A DNA stretch of 64,000 nucleotides from Vibrio sp. YMD68 (GTDB lineage Bacteria; Pseudomonadota; Gammaproteobacteria; Enterobacterales; Vibrionaceae): the NCBI RefSeq assembly GCF_029958905.1, contig NZ_CP124614.1, forward strand, positions 1 through 64,000. The letters are read 5' to 3'. This document shows positions 29,936 through 41,045 of the stretch, one piece after another. Numbering within the stretch: the first letter of the stretch is position 1; every line of letters begins with the position of its first letter. Under the pieces are notes generated by a model. That model saw only the letters and a program-made list of their open reading frames with translations. It ran no database searches and was not told the origin of the DNA. A program made the translations under genes and the position numbers.

Positions 29936-30730
29936 ATGTCATTTTTCAAGAAAACCCTCGCAAGTTTTGGTATCGGTTCAGCCAAGGTTGATTCGGTATT
30001 GCAACAAGAAGTGCTCTACCCTGGTCAAGGCGTCAATGTGACCATTCATGTCTATGGCGGTTCAAGTGAACAAGAAATCGATAATATTGAGCTAAAGCTG
30101 TGTTGTCGATATGTCGAAGAGGTGACGACTGAGCCTGGAAAAAATTCTGAAGGCCAGCGTACTCGTCGTGTCAATAAAACGCATACATTAGCCGAGTGGA
30201 CGTTGCCCTATGCATTCACGATAAAATCAGGTGAAGAGCGAGACTTTAACGTTGAGCTCGACGTCCCACTTAATACCCCAGTGACCATCGGGGATGCGAA
30301 AGTGTGGTTGGAGACCGGTCTGGATATTTCGATGGCGATCGATCCCACAGACAAAGATATTTTGACGGTGAGGCCCGACCCGTTAATGGATGGGATTTTT
30401 ACGGCACTCGAGGAGCAGGGACTCAGAATTAGGCAAGTGGAGTGTGAAGCGGTTAAAGGCTTTGAATTGCCTTTTGTTCAAGAGTTCGAATTTGTACCAA
30501 CGACAGGTCCTTACCATGGGCGGTGGCGTGAAGTTGAAATTGTCGCGCATCATACAGAAAGCGAGTTGAAACTTTGGTTTGAAGTGGATCGAAATCGCAA
30601 AGGTGCAAAAGGCATGTTGGCAAGCTTGCTTGGGTTGGGGGAATTAAAGCGAGAGCTATCTATTCCTATCGGAACCAATCCGGAACTGGCAGGGCAACAG
30701 GTTCTAGCATTTTTAGAAGAGAGCTGTTAA
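29936..30730 (+). CDS. Spo0M-like (SpoOM family) arrestin-fold protein
   Basis: A 264-residue cytosolic protein related to Bacillus Spo0M, a two-domain beta-sandwich like arrestins. Visible blocks are MSFFKKTLASFGIGSAKVDSVL, VYPG-like LYPGQGVNVTIHVYGGSSEQEID, LPYAFTIKSGEERDFNVELDVPLNTP and a C-terminal domain with FEFVPTTGPYHGRWREVEIV. The start at 29936 has a very strong SD, AAGGAGG. Its role in a bacterium that does not sporulate is unknown; the family is widespread in gammaproteobacteria. Confidence 0.88.
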   Translation: MSFFKKTLASFGIGSAKVDSVLQQEVLYPGQGVNVTIHVYGGSSEQEIDNIELKLCCRYVEEVTTEPGKNSEGQRTRRVNKTHTLAEWTLPYAFTIKSGEERDFNVELDVPLNTPVTIGDAKVWLETGLDISMAIDPTDKDILTVRPDPLMDGIFTALEEQGLRIRQVECEAVKGFELPFVQEFEFVPTTGPYHGRWREVEIVAHHTESELKLWFEVDRNRKGAKGMLASLLGLGELKRELSIPIGTNPELAGQQVLAFLEESC

Positions 30731-30741
30731 GCGTGGATAAT

Positions 30742-30771
30742 CATTTAAGCTTACAAGTGTAAGCTTAAATG
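30742..30771. repeat. Perfect 14-bp inverted repeat
   Basis: CATTTAAGCTTACA and TGTAAGCTTAAATG are perfect inverted repeats with a 2-bp spacer (AG). The palindrome lies 11 nt after the Spo0M-like stop and 44 nt before the hemolysin III gene. No T run follows, so an operator or an RNA stem is as likely as a terminator. Confidence 0.7.
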
Positions 30772-30815
30772 TGCGATACTGCGGATTATTGAATTTCTAC
30801 TTTGGTTGGTAGCTC

Positions 30816-31475
30816 ATGAACTCTGCGGTTAGCTCGGAATATTCTGTCCGTGAAGAACAGGCAAATGCAATAACCCATGGTCTTGGTGTGCTTTTTGGCA
30901 TCGCCGGGTTAGGACTCCTACTGCAAAAATCGATATATGCCCAAGGTGATACGCTGACTCTAGTGAGCATGGTTGTTTATGGCGTAAGCATTATTGTGCT
31001 TTTTCTGGCTTCAACTTTGTATCACTCTATCCCTTCCCCTAAAGCTAAACGTTGGTTAAAAACCTTTGATCACTGTGCGATTTATTTACTGATTGCCGGC
31101 AGCTATACCCCGTATTTATTGGTGAGTCTTCGAACGCCACTTGCGATTGGGTTGATGGCCGTCATTTGGTTAATTGCCTTGTTCGGTGTTATCGCTAAGC
31201 TGTTTTTTGTGTACAGGTTTGAAAAGTTGTCATTGATGACTTATTTAGCCATGGGGTGGTTGTCGTTAGTCGTTATCTATCAATTGGCTATCAGTATTGA
31301 AGTCGAGGGTCTAATTTTGCTTGCCGCAGGCGGGATTGTCTACTCACTCGGTGTGGTGTTTTATGCCATTAAACGCATTCCTTATAATCATGCCATTTGG
31401 CATGTGTTTGTTTTAGCAGGGTGCGTTTGCCACTTTCTTTCTATATATCTGTATGTGGTTCCTGTTTCTTCATAG
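30816..31475 (+). CDS. trhA: Hemolysin III family membrane protein (TrhA/YqfA)
   Basis: A seven-helix inner-membrane protein of the PAQR/hemolysin III family; homologues take part in membrane lipid homeostasis. The 219-residue product has [16 protein letters not shown], the ASTLYHS motif in helix 2, [18 protein letters not shown], and [21 protein letters not shown] near the C-terminus, giving the metal-binding His and Asp set. The RBS is weak (GGTTGG). It ends near the convergent trkH with no clear terminator between. Confidence 0.9.
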   Translation: MNSAVSSEYSVREEQANAITHGLGVLFGIAGLGLLLQKSIYAQGDTLTLVSMVVYGVSIIVLFLASTLYHSIPSPKAKRWLKTFDHCAIYLLIAGSYTPYLLVSLRTPLAIGLMAVIWLIALFGVIAKLFFVYRFEKLSLMTYLAMGWLSLVVIYQLAISIEVEGLILLAAGGIVYSLGVVFYAIKRIPYNHAIWHVFVLAGCVCHFLSIYLYVVPVSS

Positions 31476-31559
31476 GGGCAGGAGATAGGGGGCTGTGGCT
31501 ATTTTATCTCAGGGGTTTTAATGAGTCGGGTTTTGAATAAGTCGGAATACCGTAAACCG

Positions 31560-33005
31560 CTAGCTTTTCCAAAACGCAGGAAAAAATAGCACGAGTAGAG
31601 TTAAAATCTCCAACCTTCCCATTAACATACCAAAGCTTAATAACCATTTAGCGGCATCGGGCAACGGAGCGAAATTACCCGTTGGGCCAATGACAGAACC
31701 CATTCCCGGCCCGACATTGGCGACCGCAGTAATGGATCCTGAAATGCTGGTGATAGGATCAAGCCCCATTGTACTCAGCCCAGCGGCAATGAAGATAATG
31801 GTAATGAAGAACATTAAGCCAAATGAGACGACAGAACGAACGATATCGTCGTTTACTGGGCGCTGATTGTAGCGCTGAACAAACACTCCATTAGGGTGAA
31901 TAAGTTTCATCATCTGTTTATTCAGTAGCGCTATCGCAATCTGAAACCGGAAGACTTTAATCCCCCCAGAGGTTGACCCAGAACACGCACCTGCCATCAT
32001 TAAAAACGCGAAGAGAGTGGTAGGAAGTGCGCCCCAGGCGGTGAAATCTTCTAAACCAAACCCAGTCGTCGTAACAACAGAGACGATATTGAACATCGCA
32101 ACGCGAAGGGCATCTATGCTCGAATATCCATCTCTCACGACCAGCCATAAGGCAACAACGAAGCTAGAAATTAGGAAGAGATAGGTAAAGCCTCTTGCTT
32201 GAGAGTCCTGTAACAGTACGTTGGGCTTACGTTTTTTTAATGCGGTGACGAAGAGCAAAAAGGGTAACCCCCCCAAAAACATAAACAGCGTTGCTACCCA
32301 ATGCGACCCATGAGAGAAGCTATTCATCGAACCATCAGAGGTGGAATACCCTCCGGTGGACAAGGTGGTAAAGGCATGATTAATCGCCTCAAACAGTGAC
32401 ATACCAGTGACAACAAACCCAATAAAACACAACAGGGTTAGGGTCAGATAAACAATCACGATATTTTTTGCCACGGTTTTGGCCCTAGGGCTGCTTTTAT
32501 CGGACCAATCGGAGGACTCGGTTTGGAACAGCTTCATACCACCGACATTGAGCATCGGCAGAACAGCGACCGCCATGACAATAAATCCAACGCCGCCTAA
32601 CCACTGCAATATAGAACGCCATAATAAAATGCTAGGTGCCATGGTATCTAGGCCACTTAATACGGTGGATCCCGTAGTGGTAATCCCAGACATGGTTTCG
32701 AAGTAGGCATCGGTGAAACTAATGTGGTTAATAAACACAAAGGGGAGAGCGGCAAACGCACTGGCGATCGTCCAGACGAGGCTAGTGATGAGAAACATAT
32801 CACGAACACTGAGTTTAAACTTCGCCGTCCGACCCAGTGATAAGCACAAAAAAGCCACAACATGGGTAATCAATATCGATTGACCAAACTCCCAAAAACC
32901 AGCAGTACCGGTAAAAAAGGCAACGAGAGTTGGGATGTACATAAATAGGGCTAGTTTTGATAAAAGTAGCCCTATTACAAAGAGTATGGGACGCAGGTTT
33001 ACCAT
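31560..33005 (-). CDS. trkH: Trk potassium uptake system membrane subunit TrkH
   Basis: The K+-conducting subunit of Trk, homologous to the V. parahaemolyticus TrkH whose structure is known. The 481-residue product has four M1-P-M2 repeats with selectivity-filter glycines (for example SGITTTGSTVLSGLD, TLSTGGYSTSDGS, SVVTTTGFGLEDF and ITAVANVGPGMGSV). It lies 28 nt after trkA and is co-transcribed with it, so gating and conducting subunits are made together. Confidence 0.97.
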   Translation of the reverse strand: MVNLRPILFVIGLLLSKLALFMYIPTLVAFFTGTAGFWEFGQSILITHVVAFLCLSLGRTAKFKLSVRDMFLITSLVWTIASAFAALPFVFINHISFTDAYFETMSGITTTGSTVLSGLDTMAPSILLWRSILQWLGGVGFIVMAVAVLPMLNVGGMKLFQTESSDWSDKSSPRAKTVAKNIVIVYLTLTLLCFIGFVVTGMSLFEAINHAFTTLSTGGYSTSDGSMNSFSHGSHWVATLFMFLGGLPFLLFVTALKKRKPNVLLQDSQARGFTYLFLISSFVVALWLVVRDGYSSIDALRVAMFNIVSVVTTTGFGLEDFTAWGALPTTLFAFLMMAGACSGSTSGGIKVFRFQIAIALLNKQMMKLIHPNGVFVQRYNQRPVNDDIVRSVVSFGLMFFITIIFIAAGLSTMGLDPITSISGSITAVANVGPGMGSVIGPTGNFAPLPDAAKWLLSFGMLMGRLEILTLLVLFFPAFWKS

Positions 33006-33033
33006 TCAATGATGCTCCTAGTCGCCATAATAT

Positions 33034-34410
33034 CTATAAGAAAAATGCACTTGGTTGGAATAGTGCTTCTACGTCGGGTACGTATTTTTTGTCGACCAAG
33101 AACATCACAACGTGGTCATCTTGTTCGATGATGGTTCTATCGTGGGCGATGAGTACTTCTTCTCCGCGAACAATGGCACCTATGGTTGTACCCGGTGGAA
33201 GTCGAATATCGCCAATGGCGCGACCAACGACTTTAGAGGTGGTTTCATCGCCATGAGCAATCGCTTCAATGGCTTCCGCTGCACCGCGACGAAGTGATGA
33301 AACATTAACAATATCGGCTCGACGCACGTGGGTTAATAGGGCGGATATTGTCGCTTGTTGTGGTGAGATCGCCACATCAATAACACTGCCTTGCACTAAG
33401 TCAACGTAGGCGCCTCGCTGAATCAGCACCATCGCCTTTTTGGCTCCCATGCGTTTCGCGAGCATCGCTGACATGATGTTGGTTTCATCTTCATTGGTTA
33501 ACGCAATAAACACATCAACCTGATCGATATTTTCTTCCGTTAATAATTCTTGATCGGCGGCATCACCACAAAAAACGATGGTATTTTCAAGATCTTCAGA
33601 GAGCTTCTCTGCTCGTTTATAACTGCGCTCAATCAGTTTGACACTGTAGTCTTGTTCAAGGCGTTTCGCTAAACCGGCACCAATATTACCACCACCCACA
33701 ATCATAATGCGTCGGTAGGGCTTTTCTAGTCGTTGCAGTTCACTCATGACCGCACGAATGTGGTTACTTGCGGCAACAAAGAACACTTCATCGTCTGCTT
33801 CAATGATAGTTGTGCCTTGTGGTCTGATTGGTCGGCCTTGACGAAAAATCGCTGCAACACGAGTATCAATATGTGGCATATGATCACGAAGTGCTGATAG
33901 TGCATTACCCACTAGTGGGCCACCATAGTAGGCCTTAACCGCCACTAGGCTGACTTTTTGATCCGCAAAACTGACCACTTGCAAAGCACCAGGGTATTGG
34001 ATTAAGCGTTCAATATAGCTGGTGACGAGCTCTTCGGGAGCAATCAAGTGATCGACAGGAACCGCACCCGACTTAAACAAGGCATCTTTTTCGATTAAAT
34101 ACTCAGGAGAGCGAATACGAGCAACACGATTTGGCGTATTAAAGAGTGTGAAAGCCACTTGGCAAGCGGCCATATTCGTTTCATCCATATTGGTGACGGC
34201 CACTAACATGTCGGCATCTTGTGCGCCGGCTTCTCTTAACACGTCAGGGTGGCTAGCGTATCCATTCACGACTCGCAGATCATATTTATCTTGTAGCTCA
34301 CGAAGGCGATCACCATTTCTATCGACGATAGTGATATCGTTATTTTCACCCACTAGGTTTTCTGCGAGCGTGCCGCCCACTTGACCTGCGCCAAGAATAA
34401 TGATTTTCAT
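33034..34410 (-). CDS. trkA: Trk potassium uptake regulatory subunit TrkA
   Basis: A cytosolic ring protein that binds NAD(H) or nucleotides and gates TrkH. Its 458 residues equal the E. coli length. Two RCK modules are visible: [13 protein letters not shown] at the N-terminus and [15 protein letters not shown] near 233, each followed by a TrkA-C domain. It lies downstream of rsmB with a 90-nt gap, as in E. coli. Confidence 0.97.
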   Translation of the reverse strand: MKIIILGAGQVGGTLAENLVGENNDITIVDRNGDRLRELQDKYDLRVVNGYASHPDVLREAGAQDADMLVAVTNMDETNMAACQVAFTLFNTPNRVARIRSPEYLIEKDALFKSGAVPVDHLIAPEELVTSYIERLIQYPGALQVVSFADQKVSLVAVKAYYGGPLVGNALSALRDHMPHIDTRVAAIFRQGRPIRPQGTTIIEADDEVFFVAASNHIRAVMSELQRLEKPYRRIMIVGGGNIGAGLAKRLEQDYSVKLIERSYKRAEKLSEDLENTIVFCGDAADQELLTEENIDQVDVFIALTNEDETNIMSAMLAKRMGAKKAMVLIQRGAYVDLVQGSVIDVAISPQQATISALLTHVRRADIVNVSSLRRGAAEAIEAIAHGDETTSKVVGRAIGDIRLPPGTTIGAIVRGEEVLIAHDRTIIEQDDHVVMFLVDKKYVPDVEALFQPSAFFL

Positions 34411-34500
34411 GCCGTTTCTCTTCTATTACTGCTTTAAATCGTAGAATGAAAGTACTCTATTGCACTTTCACTCTGTGCGGTTCTATCTAGCAAGGTAACG

Positions 34501-35784
34501 TTATGCTAAAGCCTTTTTCAATACAGCGTAGTAGAAACCATCCATATCATTTTCACCGGGAAGAATTTGTCTGCCTGGGGATGATGGTTCTGATCCAATA
34601 AGCTCGGCGTTATCTTTGCGATTCAAAAATGCACTCACTTGTAAGCTGTTCTCTTGCGGTGCAATTGAGCACGTTGCATATACCATAGTGCCACCTGGTT
34701 TCAATTGCTGCCACATCGCATCCATAATTTCACTTTGCAGTTCTGCTAGCGCTTCGATGTCTGTAGCTCGACGCAGCCATTTGATGTCTGGGTGGCGACG
34801 AATAACACCGGTTGCGGAACACGGTGCATCAAGCAAAATACGATCAAATTGCTCACCTTGCCACCACTCTTCTGGGTAACGTGCGTCACCGCAAAGAACA
34901 TCTGCTTTCAGCTGCAATCGGTCTAGGTTATCGTAAACACGGTCCAGTCTTTTCGCGTCGCTATCAATGGCGACAACTTCTGTATCTGTCGTGTGCTCTA
35001 AAATATGTGCGGTTTTTCCGCCTGGTGCGGCGCAGCAATCTAGAATTAGCTCGCCTTCTTGCGGTGTTAAATAATCGACAGACAGTTGCGCTGCTGCATC
35101 TTGTACCGATACCCAGCCTTTTTCAAACCCGGGTAATTTGGAGACATCGCAAGGCGTGGCTAACTTTATCGCATCCGATGCTTCTGGATGAACGGTGAAT
35201 TCAATGTCTTCATTTTTGAGCAGTTCTAGATACTCATCTCGCGTGTGGTGCTGGCGGTTCACCCTCAACCACATTGGTGCTTTGCTGTTGTTAGCCTCAA
35301 TGATGGTTTCCCACTGCTCTGGGTAACTCTCTTGAAGCATCTTTAAAATCCAGCTTGGGTGGCTATATTTTCCAGCGTTGTGGCTAACGGAGAACGCATC
35401 AAGCTCTTCTTGGCTGCGTAGGTAGTTTCGTAACACAGCGTTGATCAAGCCGCTTAAGCTTGGGCCTCGCAGTGTATTGGTTGCTTCAACGGTTTCGCCT
35501 ACTGCGGCATGAGAAGGGATACGCATAAAGCCAAGTTGGTAGATGCCCACCAGAATCAGATGGTGAAAAACACGCTTTTTGCCTTTGAGTGAATTTTCCA
35601 TCAGTTCGTTAGCAATGGACTCTAAGCGCGGTAAATAACGCAATGAACCGTAGCAAATCTCTTGCAGCAGGGCGTGGTCTCTCGGGCGGATTGTTTTTTG
35701 AGCGGCGGGTAAAGCGTGAGAAAGAGAATGACCCTTGTCGACGACTTGAAAAAGTACGTTAGCTGCTGCTGCGCGAACATTCAT
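34501..35784 (-). CDS. rsmB: 16S rRNA m5C967 methyltransferase RsmB
   Basis: RsmB methylates C967 of 16S rRNA with S-adenosylmethionine. The 427-residue product has a NusB-like N-terminal domain ([21 protein letters not shown]). The methyltransferase has [15 protein letters not shown] and the two catalytic cysteines in [15 protein letters not shown] and [11 protein letters not shown]. The start at 35784 matches the E. coli protein and has AAGG upstream; an in-frame start 20 codons earlier is rejected. It follows fmt. Confidence 0.96.
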   Translation of the reverse strand: MNVRAAAANVLFQVVDKGHSLSHALPAAQKTIRPRDHALLQEICYGSLRYLPRLESIANELMENSLKGKKRVFHHLILVGIYQLGFMRIPSHAAVGETVEATNTLRGPSLSGLINAVLRNYLRSQEELDAFSVSHNAGKYSHPSWILKMLQESYPEQWETIIEANNSKAPMWLRVNRQHHTRDEYLELLKNEDIEFTVHPEASDAIKLATPCDVSKLPGFEKGWVSVQDAAAQLSVDYLTPQEGELILDCCAAPGGKTAHILEHTTDTEVVAIDSDAKRLDRVYDNLDRLQLKADVLCGDARYPEEWWQGEQFDRILLDAPCSATGVIRRHPDIKWLRRATDIEALAELQSEIMDAMWQQLKPGGTMVYATCSIAPQENSLQVSAFLNRKDNAELIGSEPSSPGRQILPGENDMDGFYYAVLKKALA

Positions 35785-35909
35785 TGTGAATACCTTAAAA
35801 TTAGTGGAGGCGTCTCGGCTTCCTAAAATGTACCGACTTAGCATTGGCTAAGTCGGGGAGTTGCTTTGGTAGTGCTTTATTGGGTCGACCTATCCGATAG
35901 AAATCGAGA

Positions 35910-36857
35910 CTAACTGAGCACCGTACCCACCTCAAACCAGCTTGCACGGGCGTTGAGGATATCTTGTACGGGCATGGCTTTTTTACCCGGAACTTGCAGT
36001 TGGCTTAGGATGAGAACCTGATTGCCCGTCGCCACGTAAATACCCGTTTTATCGGCTTGAATGATCGTCCCTGCGGGTTGGTCACATGGCTTTTCATCCA
36101 CTCGGCTTTGCCACACCTTGATGTTGTTGTCAGCGACGGAAAAGTGACTCATTGGCCCAGGGTTAAATGCCCGTACGCAGCGTTCAATGTGCTCTGCGTC
36201 GTCTGCCCAGTTAATTCTGGCTTCTTCTTTGCTCAATTTCTTCGCGTAGTTGGCCAACTCATCATTTTGCTTTTCCGCCACAGCCGTGCCAGAAGCAATA
36301 TCAGCAAGGCAGTCGACCAAAGCATCAGGGCCTAGTTCTGCTAGCTTCTCGTACATCGAAGCACTGGTATCATCGGCTTCAATCGGTAAGGTTGCGATCT
36401 TAAGCATGTCGCCCGTATCGAGCCCTTTGTCCATCTGCATGATGGTTACGCCAGTCTCTTTATCCCCCGCCCAAATTGAACGCTGAATGGGAGCCGCGCC
36501 GCGCCATCTAGGGAGAATAGAACCATGAACGTTGATGCAGCCGAGCCTTGGTGTATCAAGAACCGCTTGAGGTAGCAGTAACCCATACGCTACAACGACC
36601 ATGATATCGGCATCTAATTCTGCTAATTGTTGCTTTGCTTCATCAGACTTAAAGTTTTCTGGCTGATAAACAGGAATGTTGTTTTCTAATGCCATGTTTT
36701 TTACTGGGCTCGCGGTCAGTTTTTTACCGCGTCCTGCTGGGCGATCTGGCGGAGTATAAACAGCAATGACTTCATGTACCGAAGACAACAACGCCGCCAA
36801 GTGACGGGCGGCGAAATCTGGAGTACCTGCAAAGACAATTCTCAAAGACTGGCTCAA
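35910..36857 (-). CDS. fmt: Methionyl-tRNA formyltransferase
   Basis: Fmt formylates initiator Met-tRNA using 10-formyl-THF. Its 315 residues equal the usual length. Visible are [17 protein letters not shown], the [12 protein letters not shown] loop that contacts the tRNA, the catalytic block [24 protein letters not shown] and [18 protein letters not shown]. It lies downstream of def, whose product removes the formyl group, and upstream of rsmB. Confidence 0.97.
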   Translation of the reverse strand: MSQSLRIVFAGTPDFAARHLAALLSSVHEVIAVYTPPDRPAGRGKKLTASPVKNMALENNIPVYQPENFKSDEAKQQLAELDADIMVVVAYGLLLPQAVLDTPRLGCINVHGSILPRWRGAAPIQRSIWAGDKETGVTIMQMDKGLDTGDMLKIATLPIEADDTSASMYEKLAELGPDALVDCLADIASGTAVAEKQNDELANYAKKLSKEEARINWADDAEHIERCVRAFNPGPMSHFSVADNNIKVWQSRVDEKPCDQPAGTIIQADKTGIYVATGNQVLILSQLQVPGKKAMPVQDILNARASWFEVGTVLS

Positions 36858-36948
36858 GGTAGGCTTCCTTTTTTAATGATGGTCTTTAGCTATCAATAAT
36901 ATCTTGTCATCAATAGCCGGTTTAGCTGTGTTTGTTGCTAGGCCGTTA

Positions 36949-37467
36949 TTATCGGTTCGCTTGCTTTTCGTTAAAGCGTTTAATTTTTGCTAGCTTATCT
37001 TGGATACGCTTGCGCTTTAAAGGAGATAGGTAATCGACAAAGAGTTTCCCTTTGAGGTGATCCAGTTCGTGCTGGACACAGATAGCCAGTAAGTCATCCG
37101 CTTCAAAGGTAAATTCTTCACCATCGCGGTTGAGCGCTTTTACTGACACTTCTGCCGCGCGTGATACTAAAGCACGTGAACCAGGAACCGATAAACAACC
37201 TTCTTCAATGCCATCTTCACCGCGCTTTTCAGTGATCTCTGGATTGATAAGCACCATAGGCTGATCGCGTGTGTCAGAAACATCAATCACGACAATACGT
37301 TGGTGAAAATCAACTTGTGTCGCAGCGAGGCCAATACCTTCTTCTTCGTACATGGTTTCAATCATGTCATCGACGAGTTTTTGAATTTCAGGTGTTACCT
37401 TTTCTACTGGCTTAGCGACAGTGCGTAAGCGGTCATCGGGGAACGTTAATACTTGTAATACAGACAT
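36949..37467 (-). CDS. def: Peptide deformylase
   Basis: A metallohydrolase that removes the N-formyl group of new proteins. The 172-residue product has all three motifs: [17 protein letters not shown] (metal Cys) and QHELDHLKG (two metal His and the catalytic Glu). The start at 37467 ([11 protein letters not shown]) is the family start; an open frame continues 21 codons upstream without a typical N-terminus. It is first in def-fmt-rsmB-trkAH and divergent from the LysM gene. Confidence 0.97.
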   Translation of the reverse strand: MSVLQVLTFPDDRLRTVAKPVEKVTPEIQKLVDDMIETMYEEEGIGLAATQVDFHQRIVVIDVSDTRDQPMVLINPEITEKRGEDGIEEGCLSVPGSRALVSRAAEVSVKALNRDGEEFTFEADDLLAICVQHELDHLKGKLFVDYLSPLKRKRIQDKLAKIKRFNEKQANR

Positions 37468-37606
37468 ATACACTCTAAATGTTGAACTGTGCCGAATCGG
37501 CCTAAAGGTGGTTGGGTCAATTCTAGACATTTTAGACCCTAAATGACAGCATCCAAACGTGAATAATCGAATTATTGATTACTTTTAAGACTAAAGGAAT
37601 GAGGCT

Positions 37607-38740
37607 ATGCCGCGCATTAATCATTGGGTTCTTATGCTTTCTTTTTCAATTCTAATGTTCGTTTCTTGGTCTGTTTTTGCAAGCAAAAGTACACTATTAA
37701 CGCTAAAAGAGGGCGCCCCTAAGACTTATACGGTCGTCAAAGGCGATACACTTTGGGATATCTCTGCCCTGTATTTGAACAGCCCATGGCTTTGGCCTAA
37801 ATTGTGGAGGAACAACCCTGAAATAGACAACCCTCATTTAATCTACCCTGGAGATAAGCTCACCTTGGTTTGGCTAAATGGTCAGCCTGTCTTGAGCTTA
37901 AAACCCATGGTGAAAATGAGCCCCAAGGTCAGGGTGTTGGATAAACAAGCCGTTCCTACGCTTAAGGAGAGTCTGGTTGTCCCTTATTTGCAATCTGATC
38001 GACTCGTCAGCCTAGAGACGCTCAGTTCAGGCAGTAAAGTCTTAGGGTCGAGTGGTGGTAAGAAATTTTTAACGTCTGAGGATGCGTTGTTTATCTCTCG
38101 GACAACAAACGAACGCCATTGGGGTATCTATCGTGTTGCGAGTGAATTTAAGCGTGACACTCAAACTATGGTGGCACTGCAACGCATTGCCAGCGCGCAA
38201 CTTGAAAAGCAACAAGAAGATTTTACCCAATTGAAGGTGCTCACTCAGGCCAATGAAATTTGGCTCAATGATATTGCACTTCCTGACATTACGGTCAAGA
38301 GTCACGGTTTATCAACCACCTTTTATCCGCTACCCGCCCCTGATGAGACGATGGCGAAGATTTTAGGGGCGCTTAATGGCAGTCAGTACTCGGTAAAAAA
38401 TCAGGTGGTTATTATTGATAAAGGTTCTGAAGACCAAGTTATCCAGGGCAGTATGTTTCGGTTGCTTCAGCCGGGGGTGAATGTGTATCAACAACAGGGT
38501 AAATATAGTTATACCGATGAATCTAACGCCTCTGAACTTCGCTTGCCTGATACCTCCATTGGCAGTTTAATTGTTATCCGACCTTACCGTTATTTCAGCT
38601 TAGCTCTCATTACAGACAGCAAGGCGCCTATCAGTAGCGAGGCTTTGCTCGTGTCTCCAAATCATTCATTGAAAAAAACAACCAATACCACGGATGAGCT
38701 TTCTATTATTAATGAACGTTCAATTGTCGACGAAGGCTAG
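37607..38740 (+). CDS. Secreted LysM-domain protein
   Basis: A 377-residue envelope protein. A signal peptide (LMLSFSILMFVSWSVFA) is followed at about 41-88 by one LysM domain (TYTVVKGDTLWDISALYLNSP to LIYPGDKLTLV) that should bind peptidoglycan. The rest has no motif I recognise, apart from a possible beta-rich domain with an IIDKGSEDQVIQGSMF segment. It lies between def and dprA, in the same place as LysM genes of other gammaproteobacteria. The SD AAAGGA precedes it. Confidence 0.85.
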   Translation: MPRINHWVLMLSFSILMFVSWSVFASKSTLLTLKEGAPKTYTVVKGDTLWDISALYLNSPWLWPKLWRNNPEIDNPHLIYPGDKLTLVWLNGQPVLSLKPMVKMSPKVRVLDKQAVPTLKESLVVPYLQSDRLVSLETLSSGSKVLGSSGGKKFLTSEDALFISRTTNERHWGIYRVASEFKRDTQTMVALQRIASAQLEKQQEDFTQLKVLTQANEIWLNDIALPDITVKSHGLSTTFYPLPAPDETMAKILGALNGSQYSVKNQVVIIDKGSEDQVIQGSMFRLLQPGVNVYQQQGKYSYTDESNASELRLPDTSIGSLIVIRPYRYFSLALITDSKAPISSEALLVSPNHSLKKTTNTTDELSIINERSIVDEG

Positions 38741-38795
38741 TCATGACGTTGTTCACAAAGAGAGCGCTGCCCATTAAGGTTGTTAGTCTATTCTT

Positions 38796-39908
38796 ATGTT
38801 AGAACGGGAGCTCGCCGCTTGGTTGGCGCTATCTTTTACCCCAAAGGTCGGCAGTAAAGCTCTCGCTCGGCTTATTGCGATTGACGCACCGTGTAATTTG
38901 ATGGATAGAGATACGGAATCGTTGTCTTCTCTTGGTTTATCTCTTGAGCAGATTACCTATTTTAAGCAAGGCTCTGAGCGTGATGTGGACCTGTGTATGG
39001 AGTGGTTCCAGGCATCCAATCATCATATTTTGACGCCTCTTGATGAAGAATACCCGCCTTTACTTAAAGAGATAGCCCTACCTCCGCCAGTTTTGTTCGT
39101 TAAAGGCGATGTCACCACACTGTCTCATCCACAAATTGCTATGGTTGGCAGCAGAAATGCCAGTATGGAAGGATTGAATAGTGCTCAGTCTTATGCGAGT
39201 CGCTTTGTTCAGCATGGGTTAGTGGTGACGAGTGGTTTGGCTTTGGGGATTGATGGCTATGCTCATGATGGGGCGCTGAGTGCTGACGGAAAAACCATTG
39301 CCGTGTTGGGTTCGGGATTGGATCAAATTTACCCATCTAGGCACAAGAGCCTAGCAGGACGAATCATAGAATCAGGGGCTCTGGTGTCTGAGTTCGCTCC
39401 ACAGGTTAAGCCAAGGCCAACGCACTTTCCGCGCAGAAACCGCATTATCAGTGGTTTGTCGGTTGGGGTGCTGGTCGTTGAAGCGGCAGAAAAAAGTGGC
39501 TCACTGATCACCGCAAGATACGCTGCAGAACAAGGGCGAGATGTGTTTGCGATTCCAGGCTCTATTTATAGCGGTAATAATCAAGGGGGGAATGCACTGA
39601 TTAAAAACGGCGCTTGTTTGGTTCAAAATGAACAAGATGTTTTAGATGAAATCGATACTTTGGTAGACTGGTCGATTAAACAACGGTTCAGCAGTCAAGC
39701 TGAGCTGTTTGATCAAATAGAGAGTGAACAAGAATTGCCATTTCCACAACTGTTAGCTAACGTAGGGGTAGAGGCTACGCCAGTTGATATTCTCGCGAGC
39801 AGGACCAATATACCTGTTCATGAAGTCATGATGCAGATCCTAGAGCTTGAGCTTTCAGGGCATGTTGTTGCAGTTTCCGGTGGCTATATTCGAAATGGGA
39901 GGGGCTAG
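38796..39908 (+). CDS. dprA: DNA processing protein DprA (Smf)
   Basis: DprA binds incoming single-stranded DNA and loads RecA during natural transformation. The 370-residue product has an N-terminal helical domain, the Rossmann-like core ([52 protein letters not shown]) and a C-terminal winged helix. It is 2 nt upstream of the smg-type gene, and the pair is co-transcribed. Confidence 0.95.
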   Translation: MLERELAAWLALSFTPKVGSKALARLIAIDAPCNLMDRDTESLSSLGLSLEQITYFKQGSERDVDLCMEWFQASNHHILTPLDEEYPPLLKEIALPPPVLFVKGDVTTLSHPQIAMVGSRNASMEGLNSAQSYASRFVQHGLVVTSGLALGIDGYAHDGALSADGKTIAVLGSGLDQIYPSRHKSLAGRIIESGALVSEFAPQVKPRPTHFPRRNRIISGLSVGVLVVEAAEKSGSLITARYAAEQGRDVFAIPGSIYSGNNQGGNALIKNGACLVQNEQDVLDEIDTLVDWSIKQRFSSQAELFDQIESEQELPFPQLLANVGVEATPVDILASRTNIPVHEVMMQILELELSGHVVAVSGGYIRNGRG

Positions 39909-39910
39909 CT

Positions 39911-40387
39911 ATGATGATGGACATACTGATGTATTTGTTCGAAACCTATATCCATAGCGATGTGGAATTACAAGTGGACCAAGATGAGCTTGAAGATGAA
40001 CTTCTTCGTGCGGGGTTTCACGAAAAAGATATCTATAAAGCCCTTCATTGGTTGGAAGAGCTGGCATTACTTCAACAGAGTGATGAGCACTCGGCTATTT
40101 CTACCTGTGCAGCGACATCAATGCGCATTTACACAGCAAAAGAGATGCAGCGGCTTGATTTAGAGAGTCGTGGCTTTTTACTGTTTTTAGAGCATATTAA
40201 TGTGCTTACAACAGAAACGCGTGAAATGGTGGTTGATCGCGTGATGGGGCTAGAAACCAACGAATTTGAATTGGATGATTTGAAGTGGATTATTTTGATG
40301 GTGCTGTTTAATGTACCTGGAAATGAAAATGCTTATACGCTAATGGAAGAGCTGTTATACACAACCGAGCAAGGTATTTTGCATTAA
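39911..40387 (+). CDS. smg: Smg/DUF494 family protein
   Basis: A 158-residue cytosolic protein of unknown function, collinear with E. coli Smg ([34 protein letters not shown], then [10 protein letters not shown]). It starts 2 nt after dprA with SD GGGAGGGG. Three ATG codons occur in the first three positions or so; I used the first, and the true start may be one or two codons later. The order dprA-smg-yrdD matches E. coli. Confidence 0.9.
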   Translation: MMMDILMYLFETYIHSDVELQVDQDELEDELLRAGFHEKDIYKALHWLEELALLQQSDEHSAISTCAATSMRIYTAKEMQRLDLESRGFLLFLEHINVLTTETREMVVDRVMGLETNEFELDDLKWIILMVLFNVPGNENAYTLMEELLYTTEQGILH

Positions 40388-40420
40388 GTTGCCATCTTTT
40401 ATTAACCACTTAAGAGCCCA

Positions 40421-40981
40421 ATGAGCAGTAAAATTGATCAACATTTATTTTCGAACCACGAGCATGCGCTAGAGCATGAACCTTGTCCTAATTGTGATGG
40501 AGAACTTCAACTTCGCCATGGCAAACACGGCCCTTTTTTAGGTTGTAACCAATACCCTAGCTGTGATTTTATTCGACCATTGCATCAAAATGATGGGCAC
40601 ATAATCAAACCATTGGGTGTGGCTTGCCCATTGTGTACAAACGAGTTGGTTTTACGCCAGGGGCGATATGGGATGTTCATTGGCTGTAGTGACTATCCCA
40701 CTTGTCATCACATTGAGTCATTAGAAGACAAAAGTGATGACAAAGCACCACAGTACGCGTGTCCTGATTGCGGCAAAGGACATCTCGCTGAGAGGAAAAC
40801 ACGCTTCGGCAAGGTATTTTATGCATGCGATTGCTACCCTAAATGCAAATTTGCTGTGAATTTGCCCCCCGTTAAAGGTCGCTGTGAGCAGTGTGGTTTT
40901 CCATTATTAGTTGAAAAGAAACTCGCCAGTGGGGTTAAGCTGCAATGCGCCGACAGACGTTGTCATCACATTCAGAAATAA
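40421..40981 (+). CDS. yrdD: Topoisomerase-type zinc-finger protein YrdD
   Basis: A 186-residue DNA-binding protein made of four C4 zinc ribbons like those at the C-terminus of topoisomerase I. They are CPNC...CNQYPSC, CPLC...CSDYPTC, CPDC...CDCYPKC and CEQC...CADRRC. It has no catalytic domain. It is the last gene of the dprA-smg-yrdD set and is followed by a terminator shared with purK. Confidence 0.92.
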   Translation: MSSKIDQHLFSNHEHALEHEPCPNCDGELQLRHGKHGPFLGCNQYPSCDFIRPLHQNDGHIIKPLGVACPLCTNELVLRQGRYGMFIGCSDYPTCHHIESLEDKSDDKAPQYACPDCGKGHLAERKTRFGKVFYACDCYPKCKFAVNLPPVKGRCEQCGFPLLVEKKLASGVKLQCADRRCHHIQK

Positions 40982-40983
40982 AT

Positions 40984-41011
40984 AAAAAATGACGCAATAG
41001 CGTCATTTTTT
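40984..41011. terminator. Bidirectional terminator between yrdD and purK
   Basis: AAAAAATGACGC-aata-GCGTCATTTTTT is a perfect stem with A and T tracts on both sides. Confidence 0.9.
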
Positions 41012-41045
41012 ATTTGGTTTTCACATGGGTTACTGACGCTAAACA

